64,000 nucleotides of DNA from Hanleya hanleyi. Lineage: Eukaryota > Mollusca > Polyplacophora > Lepidopleurida > Hanleyidae. A model generated the notes under the pieces. That model did not search any database. It had not been told where the DNA came from and saw only the letters and a list, made by a program, of their open reading frames with translations. Location: NCBI GenBank assembly GCA_036873755.1, contig JAVTVY010033859.1, positions 1 through 64,000 of the forward strand. The letters run 5' to 3'. A program made the position numbers and the translations under genes. Of the stretch, positions 1-11,499 are shown in pieces; the first letter of the stretch is position 1, and each line of letters starts with the position of its first letter.

Positions 1-1490
1 ATCACACTGTGCTGGAAATACAATAACGTTGATCACTCGAAAACTCGTCATTTCGAACTGATTCCCCCCCCCCCCCCCCTCCAGAAGGTGTATAACTCAA
101 ATTTTATTCACATAACTTTTATTTTTGGGGAATTCTCAAATCCACGCCTAAAGTTTTTTCGTTTGCTAGAATGGTTTAACGAAGATCAGTATCTACAAAA
201 AATAGCACCATCAACAACAACATGGTCGGGTGAGACTGAAACTCGGAAAAACGGGAATTTTTTTGAGATTCTGAAAAATCTGAAAATATATGGAACACTC
301 CAATCTCTGAATTCAGTGTATCAGTCAGAAATAAAGCCTCTGTTGACTATAAATGTACACCTGTAAGGTCCATTGCTTAACCTTATAATGAAGAAAATAG
401 AGCCACAAGTGGATACCAAACTACTGATTACAAGTGGTTTATAGGTATTCCCACGGTGTGGAAATTTCACGAATTACAACTGAAGCATAATTGAAGCCAA
501 CTGAGTAATTTGTGAATGGTAATTCACGAGTAGAAATGGTTGTGGAGATTTATTACAGTTCCTATAGCCATCCTATCAGCCTCAGTATTACCTTTGATGC
601 CAACGTGACTAGGCAACCAACAGAACACAATATCAATCTATTGATCAAATCTACGGTCATGTAAATGTAGAATACTCAAGATAGTGAGATGAGGCGAAGT
701 TCCGCTTTTAATCGCTCTTGTTTTCCACGACGAAGTGTACACGCGAACAATTATTTTTGGTTGGGATAGGTTTTCACGTTATTTTTTCGGCCAGTTAAAA
801 TGTTACAGTATTTCGCAAAACACACGGACCAGTTTACATCGAACCTTGCAAAATTGTCAAAGAAAACTTGGTAGTGTGTAGGGGCCTTTAGCGGGACCAA
901 GGGTCTGGAGTCCTCAACTGAAATAACGATGAAAGAAAACAGTATAGCTTACAGTAGACGGGGTGTCCCTTCTCCATGGGGATTCCTTGCAGCAGCAAGG
1001 TCTCAGCTATCCTAGATCCCGGACATCTAGATGTCAGTAGTATCGGAGGACTAGACTCACATTTTCCGTCCCTGTTCAGAAGAAAACAAACATCCAGAAC
1101 ATCGTTGAATGTTATACATGTAGCTCATTGCTACATATAGTTATGATTTGGTGCGTACCATATCTTACACATGTAGTCTATGTTCTACGATACTCTGCCT
1201 CTTTCATACCTGTTCACTATCCCACCGCCACGAGATGTTGTTCATTTATATAGAACAAACTTGTTCGACCAAGATTGGTTTATGTTTCAATTGTCAATAT
1301 AACGAGTCTGTTAAAACAACATCGATAGCAGCAAATAACTTCATAATGTCGCCGTATGTACATGAGACGATTAGATTATTTTATACAAATCTGCGGCGAT
1401 GCAGTGACCAAACGATACTGTCATCTATTTACCTAGTTTTTTTATTATATCAACCCCCTCTGCAAGCTATGGGTTGAAGAAAGGTGTATC
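1..1490. other. AT-rich stretch without a recognisable gene
   Basis: Contains a 16-base C homopolymer (64-79). Short open frames such as 88-366 and 1148-1477 have no recognisable motif, no convincing splice sites and unremarkable composition. I see no gene here. Confidence 0.5.
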
Positions 1491-1709
1491 GTGTGCAAAC
1501 TGGATGTTTCTATTCCCTCTTGGAAAATACGGAACGAGGTTTACAAGAAAAGAGATAGTTGCCGGATGGAACCGAAGATTCTAGACGATAAGGGTTGTGA
1601 TTACAAAGAAATCGACTTTTACGAAAAGGAAATTCAGCACGCTATTACACAAAATAAGAGATTGAGGACAGCCTTGACAAACATATTGCTGAAACTTACA
1701 GTGGAGTAG
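1491..1709 (+). CDS. Possible exon or gene fragment, unknown protein
   Basis: A 72-codon open frame ends in a stop at 1707-1709. It begins on a GTG and its first ATG is at about 1566, so it is not a complete gene as it stands. The translation is rich in Lys, Glu, Asp and Arg with heptad-like spacing (for example YEKEIQHAITQNKRLRTAL), as expected of a helical or coiled-coil segment and unlike the low-complexity frames around it. I do not recognise a family. It could be an internal exon of a plus-strand gene, a decayed gene fragment, or chance. No partner exon or canonical acceptor was found nearby. Confidence 0.2.
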   Translation: MCKLDVSIPSWKIRNEVYKKRDSCRMEPKILDDKGCDYKEIDFYEKEIQHAITQNKRLRTALTNILLKLTVE

Positions 1710-2590
1710 CTGAAGGACAACAATATGCGATCCAAGGATCTAACGAAGACCAGTTTGGTGAGATGGCAGAAGATACCGAATAGATGAGGCAGAAATTACC
1801 TAAATCGAATTGACACATCCTGGATAATGTTTATATCCAAAACAAAATATTTGAAAACCACCAGGCTCCTCTACTAAAGAGATGCACCATTATATATCAC
1901 TTACGTCTCGTTTATGAAGGAGATATGCAGGTTACCATCGGCAGTGGGAGTAGCACAACGCGCGAGTGAGTATGCAGCTCTGTTCGTTCTTATGGAGTAC
2001 CAGACACCAGCAAACTAGCAACGATAAAAAGTAACATAGTGTCAAATGGTGGGTTGTACGGGGTCTTTTCCCTAGTTTCAAATCCTAAATTCCAATATTT
2101 CAGGAGAGAAAAATCAGACAACCTATTTATGTCTAAGCGGGTAGCCATGACCCGTGACGCCTGTTTCAGGTAGTTGTAAGTTTGAGGGATGTTCCAACTT
2201 CACCCGTATCAGCGTGAAACCGCATTTATCTCTACCAGGGCTATTAAACCTTCTACACTATCTCTGAAACACTTATGTGCTGATACTCTGTGACTATTTA
2301 TTCACCCATTCGAGCAAATTATCATGATAAATTCAAAATGGCGGCCATGCGGCGAAGTGATTTCTCTGTTATTTGTGTTTTTAAAAAATATTTTTGATTT
2401 TCTGTGGATAAAAATGTGTCAAACAATTTTATTCGACATCAGATAATTACTGCCTGATTCACTATGTACATTTGCCAAGAATTTAGCATAGATAAAACAT
2501 TCAGAAAATCTGATGGCTTGATGACATGATGATGAAGATGTCCAGAAACACATTTGTAGTACTTATATAGGTCACACTTGCCCCGCGGCG
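1710..2590. other. No gene seen; fragment of dispersed repeat C
   Basis: Around 2320-2395 a short segment with the phrase 'attcaaaatggcggccatg' matches the repeat family described at 28004-29278. The rest is unremarkable. Confidence 0.4.
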
Positions 2591-2639
2591 CAAATAAAGT
2601 CCCCCACGCGCGGTGTCGACATCGACGCTAACTCTGCAG

Positions 2640-2837
2640 CTATACCACCGCCTCAATTCGGGCGGCAATGCGGTCCAACACCACGCCGCTTGGAATGCGG
2701 TTGAAGACGAGTTCGTTCAAGGCCCTCCGTCGATCACCGGACCGTGTACTCCCGCGATCTAGGTCATCTGTATGACGCTCCTCTTCCAAAAAATACCGCG
2801 CTGTAATTTTTTGTTTCGGCGTTCGGTGTCGATCACC
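2640..2837 (-). CDS. Open frame in an isolated GC/CpG-rich island
   Basis: On the minus strand an open frame of 65 codons runs from just after a TAG (2838-2840) to a TAG (2640-2642). It lies in a CpG-rich block (about 2580-2880) that stands out sharply from the AT-rich flanks. The translation is charged and protein-like (KITARYFLEEERHTDDL near the start, NRIPSGVVLDRIAARIEAVV at the end). There is no ATG at the start, so it would have to be a terminal exon or a decayed gene. I do not recognise the family. It could be an exon of an unseen gene, a fragment of a transposon or virus, or chance in GC-rich DNA, where stops are rarer. Confidence 0.25.
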   Translation of the reverse strand, partial: GDRHRTPKQKITARYFLEEERHTDDLDRGSTRSGDRRRALNELVFNRIPSGVVLDRIAARIEAVV

Positions 2838-3229
2838 CTACTTAGACGTATCGCGCCACTTTCTCTCCGTTATGCCGTGACCTCTTGATCTAAACATTTA
2901 ACGATGACATCGACCAACGTTTAGTAGTCGCCAAAAGCCCCCTCCACGAGTATTTTATCCATAACGGAGGTGATACTTATCGAATCCAAGACATTCTTAT
3001 TTATTTAAAATCGTGGCATTGCTTAACGTATGTGACGGTTACATCCTGTGTGGCGTCTTTATGATTGTCCAGTGACTAAAAGTGTCCAGCTTCTATCTTC
3101 TAACCCATCTAGAATATTGGTCACCGCGTTTGCCACTAAGGCCATACATTTATTCCTAAAGACAAAGATCTTAGAAGGGACACTACTCTCCAGGATAAGT
3201 ATTACCCATCACTCCGAATCTTGAGATTA

Positions 3230-3925
3230 CAGCACATATAAGGGAAGTGGAAGAGGTGCCGACATACTGACAGCGTCACATGACTTCACAGTATAATGTT
3301 CCGGTTAACCTATTCTAAAGCACATACCAAGAATCTTTGCGATTCGTGATATGTGTTGTATCTCAGGTACGCTTTTATTGTACCTGTTCATGTGGCAACT
3401 TGGATTATATGACCACACGGCCCCTAGCACCGGCATAAGCGGTATTAGATACAAATCTAGAGAGCTATGATGGAAATGCTCTGACAACTCGTATATTGGT
3501 AATTGGTGAGCTGTTTCGCTGTGACAACTCGTACACTGGAGATTAGAACTGTATCGTCGTCAGATGAAAATGACGGCATTTAACACAAAAGACTAGTTTG
3601 TAATAACAACACATATAAGGGAAGTGGGAAGAGGTGCCGACATACTGACTGCGTCATATGACTTCACAGAATAGTCCTCTGGTAAACCTATTCTAAAGCA
3701 CATACCAAGAATCTTTGCGATTCGTGATATGTGTTGTATCTCAGGTACGCTTTTATTGTACCTGTTCATGTGGCAACTTGGATGACATGACCACACGGCC
3801 CCTAGCACCGGCATAAGCGGAATTAGATACAAATCTAGAGAGCTATGATGGAAATACTCTGACAACTCGTATATTGGTAATTGATGAGCTGTGTCGCTGT
3901 GACAACTCGTACACTTGGGATTGGT
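3230..3925. repeat. Dispersed repeat A, two direct tandem copies
   Basis: Copies at about 3230-3545 and 3607-3925 are offset by 378 bp and are nearly identical over the part containing 'cacggcccctagcaccggc'. Related pieces occur at 15355-15480, 25380-25530, 29410-30290 (reverse orientation), 34210-34325 and 34625-34710. This looks like a non-autonomous interspersed repeat. Open frames 3305-3487 and 3593-4006 on the minus strand fall inside it and are not genes. Confidence 0.7.
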
Positions 3926-4658
3926 GATATGTACAGGGGGCTGGCCTCGGGGACGAAACATCCACCAGCAGAATCTCCATAGATGCCCCTCGTTTCGGCT
4001 GAGCAAATTTTCACATTTCCACAGAACTATGCCTGTGACCCGATCATGTCGATCATGGTCTCCAACTTTCCAATCGAATGGCTAAAAGGTTCAGTTCTAC
4101 GAGATTGGGTAAATCCAAGCTGGTCACCATAAATAGACCGGAGAACAGGATAGACCTCAAAAGTTTCAATCAGTATGATAGTTATGTCGTTCCATACTCA
4201 CACTGTCGTGGTCAAATTCTCTCACTGGTTTCAAATTACTGAGGCGGCATTCTTGACTGCCATCATCTTTGACGGAATCTAGGAGGGTGGATATGCAATC
4301 CGCTGAAAATAACAGTCATTGTTTACAATAACAAATATTGATTATACTAAAAAGCATTGATTATAATAATAGTTATTGCTTATAACAACGGCTATTGCTT
4401 ATAAAAATAATGATTAATAATAACCATACTCATTGATTATAATACTGAGAGATATTGATTATTATAGGCCCTTACTGATTCTGTTAATTTTAGCAGCTTT
4501 GATTGTCGCCCTAAATATTCGGCTATCATTTTCTGTAGGAAGAAATGACCAGACACCAATATTTTGATAAGTTCAACTATGTCCATAACTATAACATCAA
4601 TCCTATAATCACACTATATACATGATAAAGACTGTGGAATAAGCCACGCCTAAAATAC
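3926..4658. other. Gene-free stretch downstream of the last resolved lipocalin exon
   Basis: The first part (about 3926-4000) is an inverted segment of the repeat that carries 'ctggtggacgtttcgtcccc' at 29809. From 4320 to 4460 there is a degenerate AT-rich array of 'ttgattataat'-like units. The missing terminal exon of the lipocalin gene may lie here. One frame-compatible but weak candidate is 4251-4166 on the minus strand, which would add Glu-Cys and a short tail before a TGA. Confidence 0.35.
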
Positions 4659-4880
4659 CTTCCCTAACCGTTGGCTGAAGATCCGAGGGCGCAATCCCTG
4701 TTTGGTTGTACAACAATTCCTTCAAAAAGTCCAAAACCTTTGGTTCAACGATGTTACTATCCCCATGTCGAACTGTGATAGCGGCCAAGGACAAATCTGG
4801 TAGACATCTCCCATTGGATTGAACAATACAGTAAAACTCCAAAGCCACGTTGTAATCGGTGTATAATATTCTCATCTCGG
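4659..4880 (-). CDS. Lipocalin (apolipoprotein D-like), exon 4
   Basis: This exon encodes 74 residues of the second half of a lipocalin barrel and the C-terminal helix. The TDY signature (lipocalin conserved region 2) sits in ILYTDYNVALEFYC, followed by the lone conserved Arg of region 3 in AAITVRHGD, then the amphipathic helix VLDFLKELLYNQTGI. The order and spacing match apolipoprotein D. The acceptor is strong, with a pyrimidine tract (TTTTTCTTTACAG), and the exon enters in phase 1, completing a codon begun in exon 3. It ends at AAG|GTATTT, again in phase 1. A last exon with the usual C-terminal Cys is expected to the left but is not resolved. Without splicing, the frame would run on 16 codons to a stop at 4609. 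An N-glycosylation site (NQT) is present. Lipocalins are secreted carriers of small hydrophobic molecules; the ligand cannot be inferred here. Confidence 0.85.
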
Positions 4881-5883
4881 CTGTAAAGAAAAATAACCGT
4901 TGATGTCGAATAATGATTGGCCCCAAGAAAGAGGGACACAGCACCATCAATATCTCACAAGCGACTGGCTGTGAGCAGCCGTTTGTTCACCAGGCATAAT
5001 AGGAAGTTTTAATATACACTTACATGTATTTCGCAGTGACAAAAACGTTTGATTAAATTAATACAGGTCAGGGAAGTAACTCAGGTGTATCTGTATGCAT
5101 TCCACTGTAGAATGTATCCATTATATTAGCTTTGGAGATATAATTGTGCTGTATGAAAAATGTTGTATTTCCACCCGGTCCCCAAATATTATCATGGATA
5201 GACGATACCGAACATTTGCTTGAATAGCTGTTAGATACGCTGAGTCCGCAATTCCACGTCAGATCCAGAAAGATATGAAAGAAATTGTCATATATAATTC
5301 TGACAGTACAGAATAGCTCATCTCCACTATTTGAAATAGTGATAATGTTCAATTGTACTGTACAAGATCTCTGGCACTACGTTTCGTAACGAAGATAGGT
5401 CAGTTTAAATATTATGTGTTTTACATATCCATAATGTTCGACTGAACAATCACATCCAAAGCGTGACTGAGATACGTACTCGGGAAAACGACTTGGAAAT
5501 TCATGTAGATGAAGAATATTGGTCAGGTGTTAGGATTTTGTTAAAAGAACATCATCTTGTCTCATCTTGTCTCAGGGGAATCATTGAACACAGTTGGCCG
5601 CTTCTTTCTTGTATTAATCATCTTTTTTTTTCTTACACATTTGGAATTGGTGCTGTCATACAAATAGGTATTTCGATTATTGACGCGGAAATCATTTTAT
5701 GGACGAGGGATGAATATTGAATTTGGGATCTGACACTTGCTTGTTATATATTTCATGTGCCAACAGTATTTCATAAGACTATATCTTTGCTTCTTATCAT
5801 GAAAGTCATATGGGCGAGAGTTATATTGATAGATATACGAAACTGGGAATAATTATATTTCTAGAAGTCAACAAGACATTCAC
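4881..5883. other. Lipocalin intron 3 (1.0 kb) with part of repeat B
   Basis: GT and AG ends lie next to exons 3 and 4. About 5570-5740 carries a diverged copy of dispersed repeat B. A minus-strand frame at 5068-5352 has some protein-like stretches, but no motif and no need in the spliced product, because exons 3 and 4 join in phase. Confidence 0.6.
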
Positions 5884-5997
5884 CCACCCCATGGTGTTTC
5901 AGTTGTACCGATGAGTCGGGTGAAATATACAGCCGGTCCTTCTTCTTGGCATCTCGGCTTGGTGTATGCCTTCTTTGGAGGTTGGCACGTTCCGTTG
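5884..5997 (-). CDS. Lipocalin (apolipoprotein D-like), exon 3
   Basis: A 114-base exon enters in phase 1 after a strong acceptor (ATTCTTTTTCAG) and leaves in phase 1 at GTGG|GTGAAT. It encodes the middle strands of the barrel, including DAKKKDRLYISPD, which corresponds in position to the 'EPAKLEVKFSW' region of apolipoprotein D. The alternative donor TCG|GTACAA, 15 codons earlier, is in phase 0 and would not join exon 4 in frame. The donor is only moderate, so the right-hand boundary is the least certain part. Confidence 0.7.
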
Positions 5998-8207
5998 CTG
6001 AAAAAGAATATGCCACATGCTTTTATAGAGTTTACCTAAAACTGTGAAGTTTAGCCAACTGGATGCATGATAGTTCATGTAAACCAGTAAATTGAAAATA
6101 GTCTGTATTGATATTGGGAAGATGTCATCTAGAGTTGTTATTGGTTTTATTGTATACACATTTGGAATTGATGCATTCCACAAAGGTCTGTCGATTATTG
6201 ACGCGAAAATTCTTTTATGGACGACGGCTGAATATTGAGTGTCGGATCTGACGCCCGCTTGTAGAGAGGAAGCAACTTCGTAGATATGCTAGGCCCATAT
6301 ATCTAGCAAAATGATACCCGGGAGGCGGCTGTACCACGGCGATGCCCGTGCAAAAACTATGACGCACGAACACAGGACCTCGGAGTTCATGGGCTCCTTG
6401 GTTGTCCAGGCCTTGGGGGGCCATTTTTTCTTGCCCTTGAGATAGAGATCTGAAACTTACCACACTATATTCGTGGGTCAGGCTGTACCAGAAAATGTAA
6501 AAAAATATATAAGATGGCCGCCATGATGACGTCACAGTGACGTCATCTTAAAACGAATTTTTGGTTGCATTTTAGGTCAGATTTTTCGATTTTTTTATGT
6601 GTTTTCTTTTAAAAAAACTGCATAATAATAAATTAGTAAGTTATAATCTGATGTGAAAAAAAAAAAAATTCTGGCCAATTTTCTTTTGAAGAAAAGCAGG
6701 AATTTTGAATTCAACCATGATCCTCTACTCGATGGGTTATATATCCAAATAGGCTCAGGATGACCCCCAATATGATAAACTAAAAAGTCGCAGAGGGTCA
6801 GTCTTCATTTTTTCGTCGTTCCGGAGATAGGGTAGAAAGTTTCGTAGGGTGGGCATAATTTCAATCAAATACGAATGGAAACTGATTCCAATCAACCAGA
6901 GTGAAATTCACTCAACTTGAGTTATTCTTTTTCTTACTAATAGCGTAATGAGAGGTCATCACACTTCGTCAGTCAGTTCACTCAGTGGGACAGTGTATAG
7001 CAAGTGTGCTGATGTTCTGAGAAATCCCGTTATTCTCAAATTTCAGCTGAAGGTTAACTGACAGATATGTTACGGTCCGTCAGCCTTCGGAGAAATCGTT
7101 TCGCGCCATTGACCTTGATCGACATGGGACAGCCGGAGTAAAGCTAAAATGCCCCCAGGACGGATTGTCTCCCCTATATGATGTAGAACTGGACCTTTTA
7201 GGGGCGGGGGGCACATATAAGATATAAAAGGAGGCGGTAGTAACATGGAAGGAGTCCACTGTGAGTGAGTGCGTCCGTGCCGTGTGATATGATCGCAGAA
7301 TTGGTGCCTTGTGACTGTAGGAGCTGAGAAAGGTGAACACAGTAACGCAACATCATAGGGGTAATGTTCTAGTTACGCTGTTCTCCTACGTTCAGATTTT
7401 CCTATGTATTATTGCTATTGAAAATTAGAAGAAGGAGGATATCATGTTTCAGGAGGACAGATGACACTTCTCATACCAGACAAGGGAAAACATTAGAGTT
7501 GCTTGCCAGCCAAGCACAGCTCATCTCAATTCCATTCAGACTCATTTTCCATGTTCCATTTCCGTTTTAAGGGCAAATCCAAGTGAATCATTGCTTTTGC
7601 TAATATATCTGATAGCCGTCTTCAAACATTGCAATATCTCACATCTAGTTCTTGCCCTGAAACTCTGATTTTACCAAATATTTCTATAAAAAAAAATTAT
7701 TTGGTCAATATTTGGGACACCATATCTTAATTTTGGGAATAAGAATCCCCATATATAGCCCTATCAGTGACAAATGTGAAGCCATTATAGTGTTCAGTTA
7801 GCACTTGATTTTCTTTTTTTATTTCCTGTAAGAATTATTATACATTATAGAACACATCTACATAATGTGAAGAGCTTTTCTTGAAATAAATATTTTGAAA
7901 ATAACTGGACATACTTCTTCCCAATACATTTGTTTGAAGTTACAGGCATAAATTTCCAAAATTGAGATCTGGTGCGCTGTCAAATTGACAAAAAAAATTG
8001 AATTGTTTTCCATTGTAATATTTTGCATATACAGTCACAGGAATCCAAATAATATAATGCTAATACAAAGTTTCAAATCTCTATTGCCAGTCATTTGCGA
8101 GATATTTCAATTGTTCATGACTAGTATAAATCTATTAAAACAATAACCCAATTTGATTTTGACCTTAATATATAGTCATGTAAATTTATATTGTACGTAC
8201 ATAGTAC
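5998..8207. other. Lipocalin intron 2 (2.2 kb) with repeats B and C
   Basis: About 6100-6275 is a diverged copy of repeat B. About 6395-6880 is a copy of repeat C ('gatggccgccatgatgacgtcacagtgacgtcat'-type core, read in two parts). At 7200-7240 a GC box and TATA-like combination (ggggcggggg, then ATATAAAAGG) resembles a plus-strand core promoter, but no gene follows it; the ATG at 7243 reaches a stop after six codons. The rest is AT-rich with nothing recognised. Confidence 0.5.
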
Positions 8208-8331
8208 CGGTAAAGTGCATGTTGAATGTTCCGTCAGGTCCCATGTCGTAGTACCGCACTCTCGAATGTGTTTCACCGCCGATTTCTCGGTAATGTGGTG
8301 TCCTATACACTTCGTACCAGACTCCCGACAT
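8208..8331 (-). CDS. Lipocalin (apolipoprotein D-like), exon 2 with GxW signature
   Basis: A 124-base exon begins in phase 0 after acceptor TTATTGGTAG and encodes MSGVWYEVYRTPHYREIGG, the canonical lipocalin first signature (G-x-W followed by Y-E). A strand-B segment RVRYYDMGPDGTFNMHFT follows. Aligned with apolipoprotein D, the exon 1/exon 2 join reads YDVDVKR-MSGVWYEV against its FDVNKYLGRWYEI, which is strong evidence that the two exons belong together despite 13.9 kb between them. The donor CCG|GTACTA is weak. A better-looking donor (GTACGT) lies 7 bases downstream but would leave phase 2 and break the join to exon 3. The Cys usually found after the first signature is absent. Confidence 0.85.
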
Positions 8332-8689
8332 CTACCAATAAGTAAAAATAAAGACTGTTCATGAAGAATAGACCTGAAACCTGAAGACGGTGTATACCTC
8401 ACAACGCTTCTTGATTCTAAACTAAATACTATACTACATGTTCACAGTCGTATGCTGAGACATGATGGTCTCGTATTTAGACGCGTCAGGCTGACTTGAG
8501 CCGCGAGGACGTCCATTTTGAAAATAGAAAGACGTAGTCCTACTTTCGGCTGCTTCTTCAGGGAGGTTCTGGAAATCCCATTAAGGTGCAGAAATGGTTA
8601 GTATTGTCTCGTATGCTTGTCTCGTATTGTCTTGTCTGAGGTACATCATTTTTAGATGACGACTCTATAACGAATATTATGGATTAAGA

Positions 8690-8935
8690 ATACTGATCAG
8701 CGATACGGATTTGATATTTTGGAACATCATGATGTCTTGCCGGCATCATTGAAAACTGTTGACCGCTTCTCTCTTGCAGGAAAATAGCCTATGTTTATGT
8801 ATACTTTTGTCTTTTTGAATTTGGTGCTAATACTGTTATATGGAAATGGAATAGGTCTTTGGATTATGGACGCGGATATTCTCTAATGGACGACGGCTGG
8901 ATTATGAATGACGGACTAGACGCTTGTAATTTAAC
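8690..8935 (+). repeat. Dispersed repeat B
   Basis: About 240 bp, with copies at 27215-27425, 34325-34625 (inverted) and 34705-34805, and diverged copies at 5570-5740 and 6100-6275. The copies share 'gtctttggattatggacgcg' and end in 'gacgcttgta'. Three of them keep a splice-acceptor-like tract (cttctctcttgcag or close). No coding function is supported. Confidence 0.65.
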
Positions 8936-9049
8936 AGATCTGCTACTTCGCAAATAATTTCTAAAATCAGTGATATTTAGAAAGGGGTGTGCTACTCTGA
9001 AGATACTTTCTAGGATTACTGCAAGTTAGCACTTTGACTTGCCTGTTCC

Positions 9050-9480
9050 CAAAGAAAATATATTGTATAATTAGCACAAATGCTAAATATTGAATATTTT
9101 TTTAAATTGCAGCCAGAAGAAATATTTAATATTCATGATAACTCGCAAACGCAAATTTCGGACTGCCTCTCTGGAAAGCAAATATACTGTATAATTAACA
9201 CAAATGCTACATATTTTCGAGCTTGCATGGGCTGGTGAATACGGATGTTTAAGGCAGTCCCAAGTACACCTCTGCTGGACTGTGCAACTCCTCTGACTAT
9301 AACAGGGGTTATTCTATCGTTCTTCCTGGGCGAAGGGCGGTGGTTCTCTCCGGGTACTCCGGCTTCCTCCACCAACCAAACTGACTGTCACCATATGAGT
9401 GAAACAAACTTGAGTGTGACATTAAGCCAAATTGCCTCCCTCCCTCCCTTCTTCCTGATTAAACAACGCGCAGGGGCTGG
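9050..9480. repeat. Satellite-like fragments followed by a dispersed repeat
   Basis: At 9060-9220 two short units contain 'aatgctaaatattgaatatt', a relative of the 88-bp satellite at 16.63-18.65 kb. At about 9300-9410 the segment 'gcgaagggcggtggttctct' followed by 'gggtactccggcttcctcc' resembles a repeat tail I know as widespread in mollusc genomes (from memory, not searched). Confidence 0.45.
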
Positions 9481-9599
9481 TATATAAGGATTTTTAAGAG
9501 ACTCGCAAGTACATTTTCATTTGTGGTATGTGCAACTCCACTCAGACAATAACATATTATTCTGTCGTTCTTTCTGGTTAAACAACGCCAATGTGCTGG

Positions 9600-10090
9600 T
9601 ATATAGTGAGGTGGCTTAGCAAAAAGATCGTGACACGCTGGACCAAAGCACCAAACTTGGCACATCCATCACTTGAGATATACAGAACAATATCAGAAGG
9701 GGTGCCCATTACTTTGGATCGTGTGACGCCCTCTGGCCCCCAAAAGGGCATCTAGGGGGAAATATTATCAATGAAAAAATAGATAGCTTACCAATAGCTT
9801 AATTATTTTCCTTATCCTTGAGGCTAGGAAGCTGAAACTTGCCAAACTATATCTTTGATCCCAGTGCTACCAGGAAATGTAACAAAATTCAAGATGACCT
9901 CTATGATGATGTCACAGTGACATCATATTATAAAAATAAGCCATTTTATTGAGGATTTTTCGGATCGATTTTTTAAACTTTGTACTTGTGTAATTTTCTT
10001 CGTCTAAATTGCCTTGTAAATTAGTAAATAATCATTTGATGTGATATAAGATATTACTCGGTACCTTTACATAGAAAAATACACCAATTT
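9600..10090 (+). repeat. Dispersed repeat C, long copy
   Basis: Begins near 'gaggtggcttagcaaaaaga' and continues through 'tggcccccaaaagggcatct' to an AT-rich tail with 'tgatgtcacagtgacatcat'. The segment 15950-16395 is the same unit in reverse orientation, so both ends can be compared. Confidence 0.6.
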
Positions 10091-10370
10091 TTCCTACGAA
10101 GTAGGCTCTCATTTGCAAATTGTCCGGTAATGAGTGAGTGAGTCCATCCGAATCCTTTCGTCGGCAAAATAAGGAGAACAGTTGACATTAGAGCCTTGAT
10201 TTTTGCCATGAAGGTGCATTAGGGAACTGTTACCAGCAAGTTCTGAGCAGACTAACTTTTGATGAAATTTGACCTACTTAGGTGACCTATAACATTACGC
10301 TTGGACCCTCAAGTCCTCTTCCTAACACTACTTCGTAGGTCCTGTGACGTTAGTCACACTACTCATGTGA
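10091..10370 (+). repeat. Repeat D, complete short copy
   Basis: The left end is the inverted pair cctac-gaa-gtagg (10093-10105), followed by a gtcagtcag-type microsatellite and 'tccatccgaatcctttcgtc'. The right end is ctacttcgtagg, then a stem-loop gtgac-gtta-gtcac (10343-10356) and 'actactcatg'. The fixed ends mark it as a non-autonomous mobile element. A terminal stem-loop with no terminal inverted repeat would be compatible with a Helitron, but I did not find the canonical CTRR end. Confidence 0.55.
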
Positions 10371-10816
10371 AGAAAATACTCAAAAATAAAATGTTCAAGC
10401 TACACACCATGTCGTCAAATCTGAATTTACCCATGATGGTCTTTTCCGAGAATAAAATGGCCCTAATCTGATTTGTTATAAAGACACAAAGTGCTAGCTC
10501 TAAACAGTTGCGAGCGCCAGAGAAAAGTTCATTGAGAAGAGGTGTGGGGGAGAGAGGGGGGGGGGGGGGTGGAGCGAGAGTGGAGCTGAATCCACTAATA
10601 ACAATTTAACACAGAATCCTCCCTATTCTGTATCATTTTGCCTACGGTGTAGATGCACAACCGGCATATAATTAGTTGTAAATGCAATGGTCTTGGCGCC
10701 CAGCGGGATATATTAGATGTAGTTTTAGACCCCTCCTCCCAATCTGCCTCTGAACCTGAAATCGTCCTAAGCACTCCCAATCATGTCAATGGCGATGGAT
10801 AGAAGTACACGTGCTA

Positions 10817-11005
10817 TTCCTACGAAGTAGGCTACAGATCGCAAATTGTCCGGTAATGAGTCAGTCAGTCAGTCCATCCGAATGCTTTCGTCGGCAAAAT
10901 AAGGAGAAACGTTGACATTAGAACCTTGATTTTTGGCATGAACGTGCATTAGGCATTGTTACTAGCAAGTTCTGAGCTGACCGAATTCTGATGAAAATTT
11001 GATTT
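10817..11005 (+). repeat. Repeat D, left portion
   Basis: Starts cctacgaagtagg at 10819 and follows the first 170 bp of the copy at 10091, then diverges near 'gagctgaccgaattctgatg'. Confidence 0.5.
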
Positions 11006-11499
11006 ATAATTATTTTTTTTATATTATTTATTGATGGCTCAGCGAGTGCACCGTCATGCCCATCGGGAACCCTTGGCTGTATGTTTCACTGTGACTTTTG
11101 AAGGTTCCCTGATACGGCATATCAAGACGCACCGGTTCTGGTAAAATCAGCGAAGTTAAGCCCGGTCAAGACTTTGTGTAAACGGGGCCCATTTAACAAA
11201 TGGATAAATGAGTGAATTCAGTCTAATAGACTAAGGCCCCAAGCTGAAAGCGCAAGCTGATACAATAAGCATAGTAATGAAAACGTACATTTACCTTCTG
11301 TCATAGGTCTGTTAAATTTACCACTGTGCTATCCGACATCCGAAGTAGGGTGGGCATTAGGACTCCGACGCGCACCGAACTCCTGGTCATAGCTAATCTA
11401 AGTGTAAACGTTTTGGTGGGCTATATTATCATGTATGAAATAGGAACTGCTAATTTTCCATCATTTGTTAGTGCATTTATCTACACTGCTATCACCAAC

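Noticed and set aside
5068..5352. Possible extra lipocalin exon
   Set aside because: Exons 3 and 4 join in phase without it, and it ends in a stop in its only long frame.
7080..7340. Promoter plus small gene at the GC box/TATA near 7200-7240
   Set aside because: The ATG that follows reaches a stop after six codons, and no downstream exon was found.
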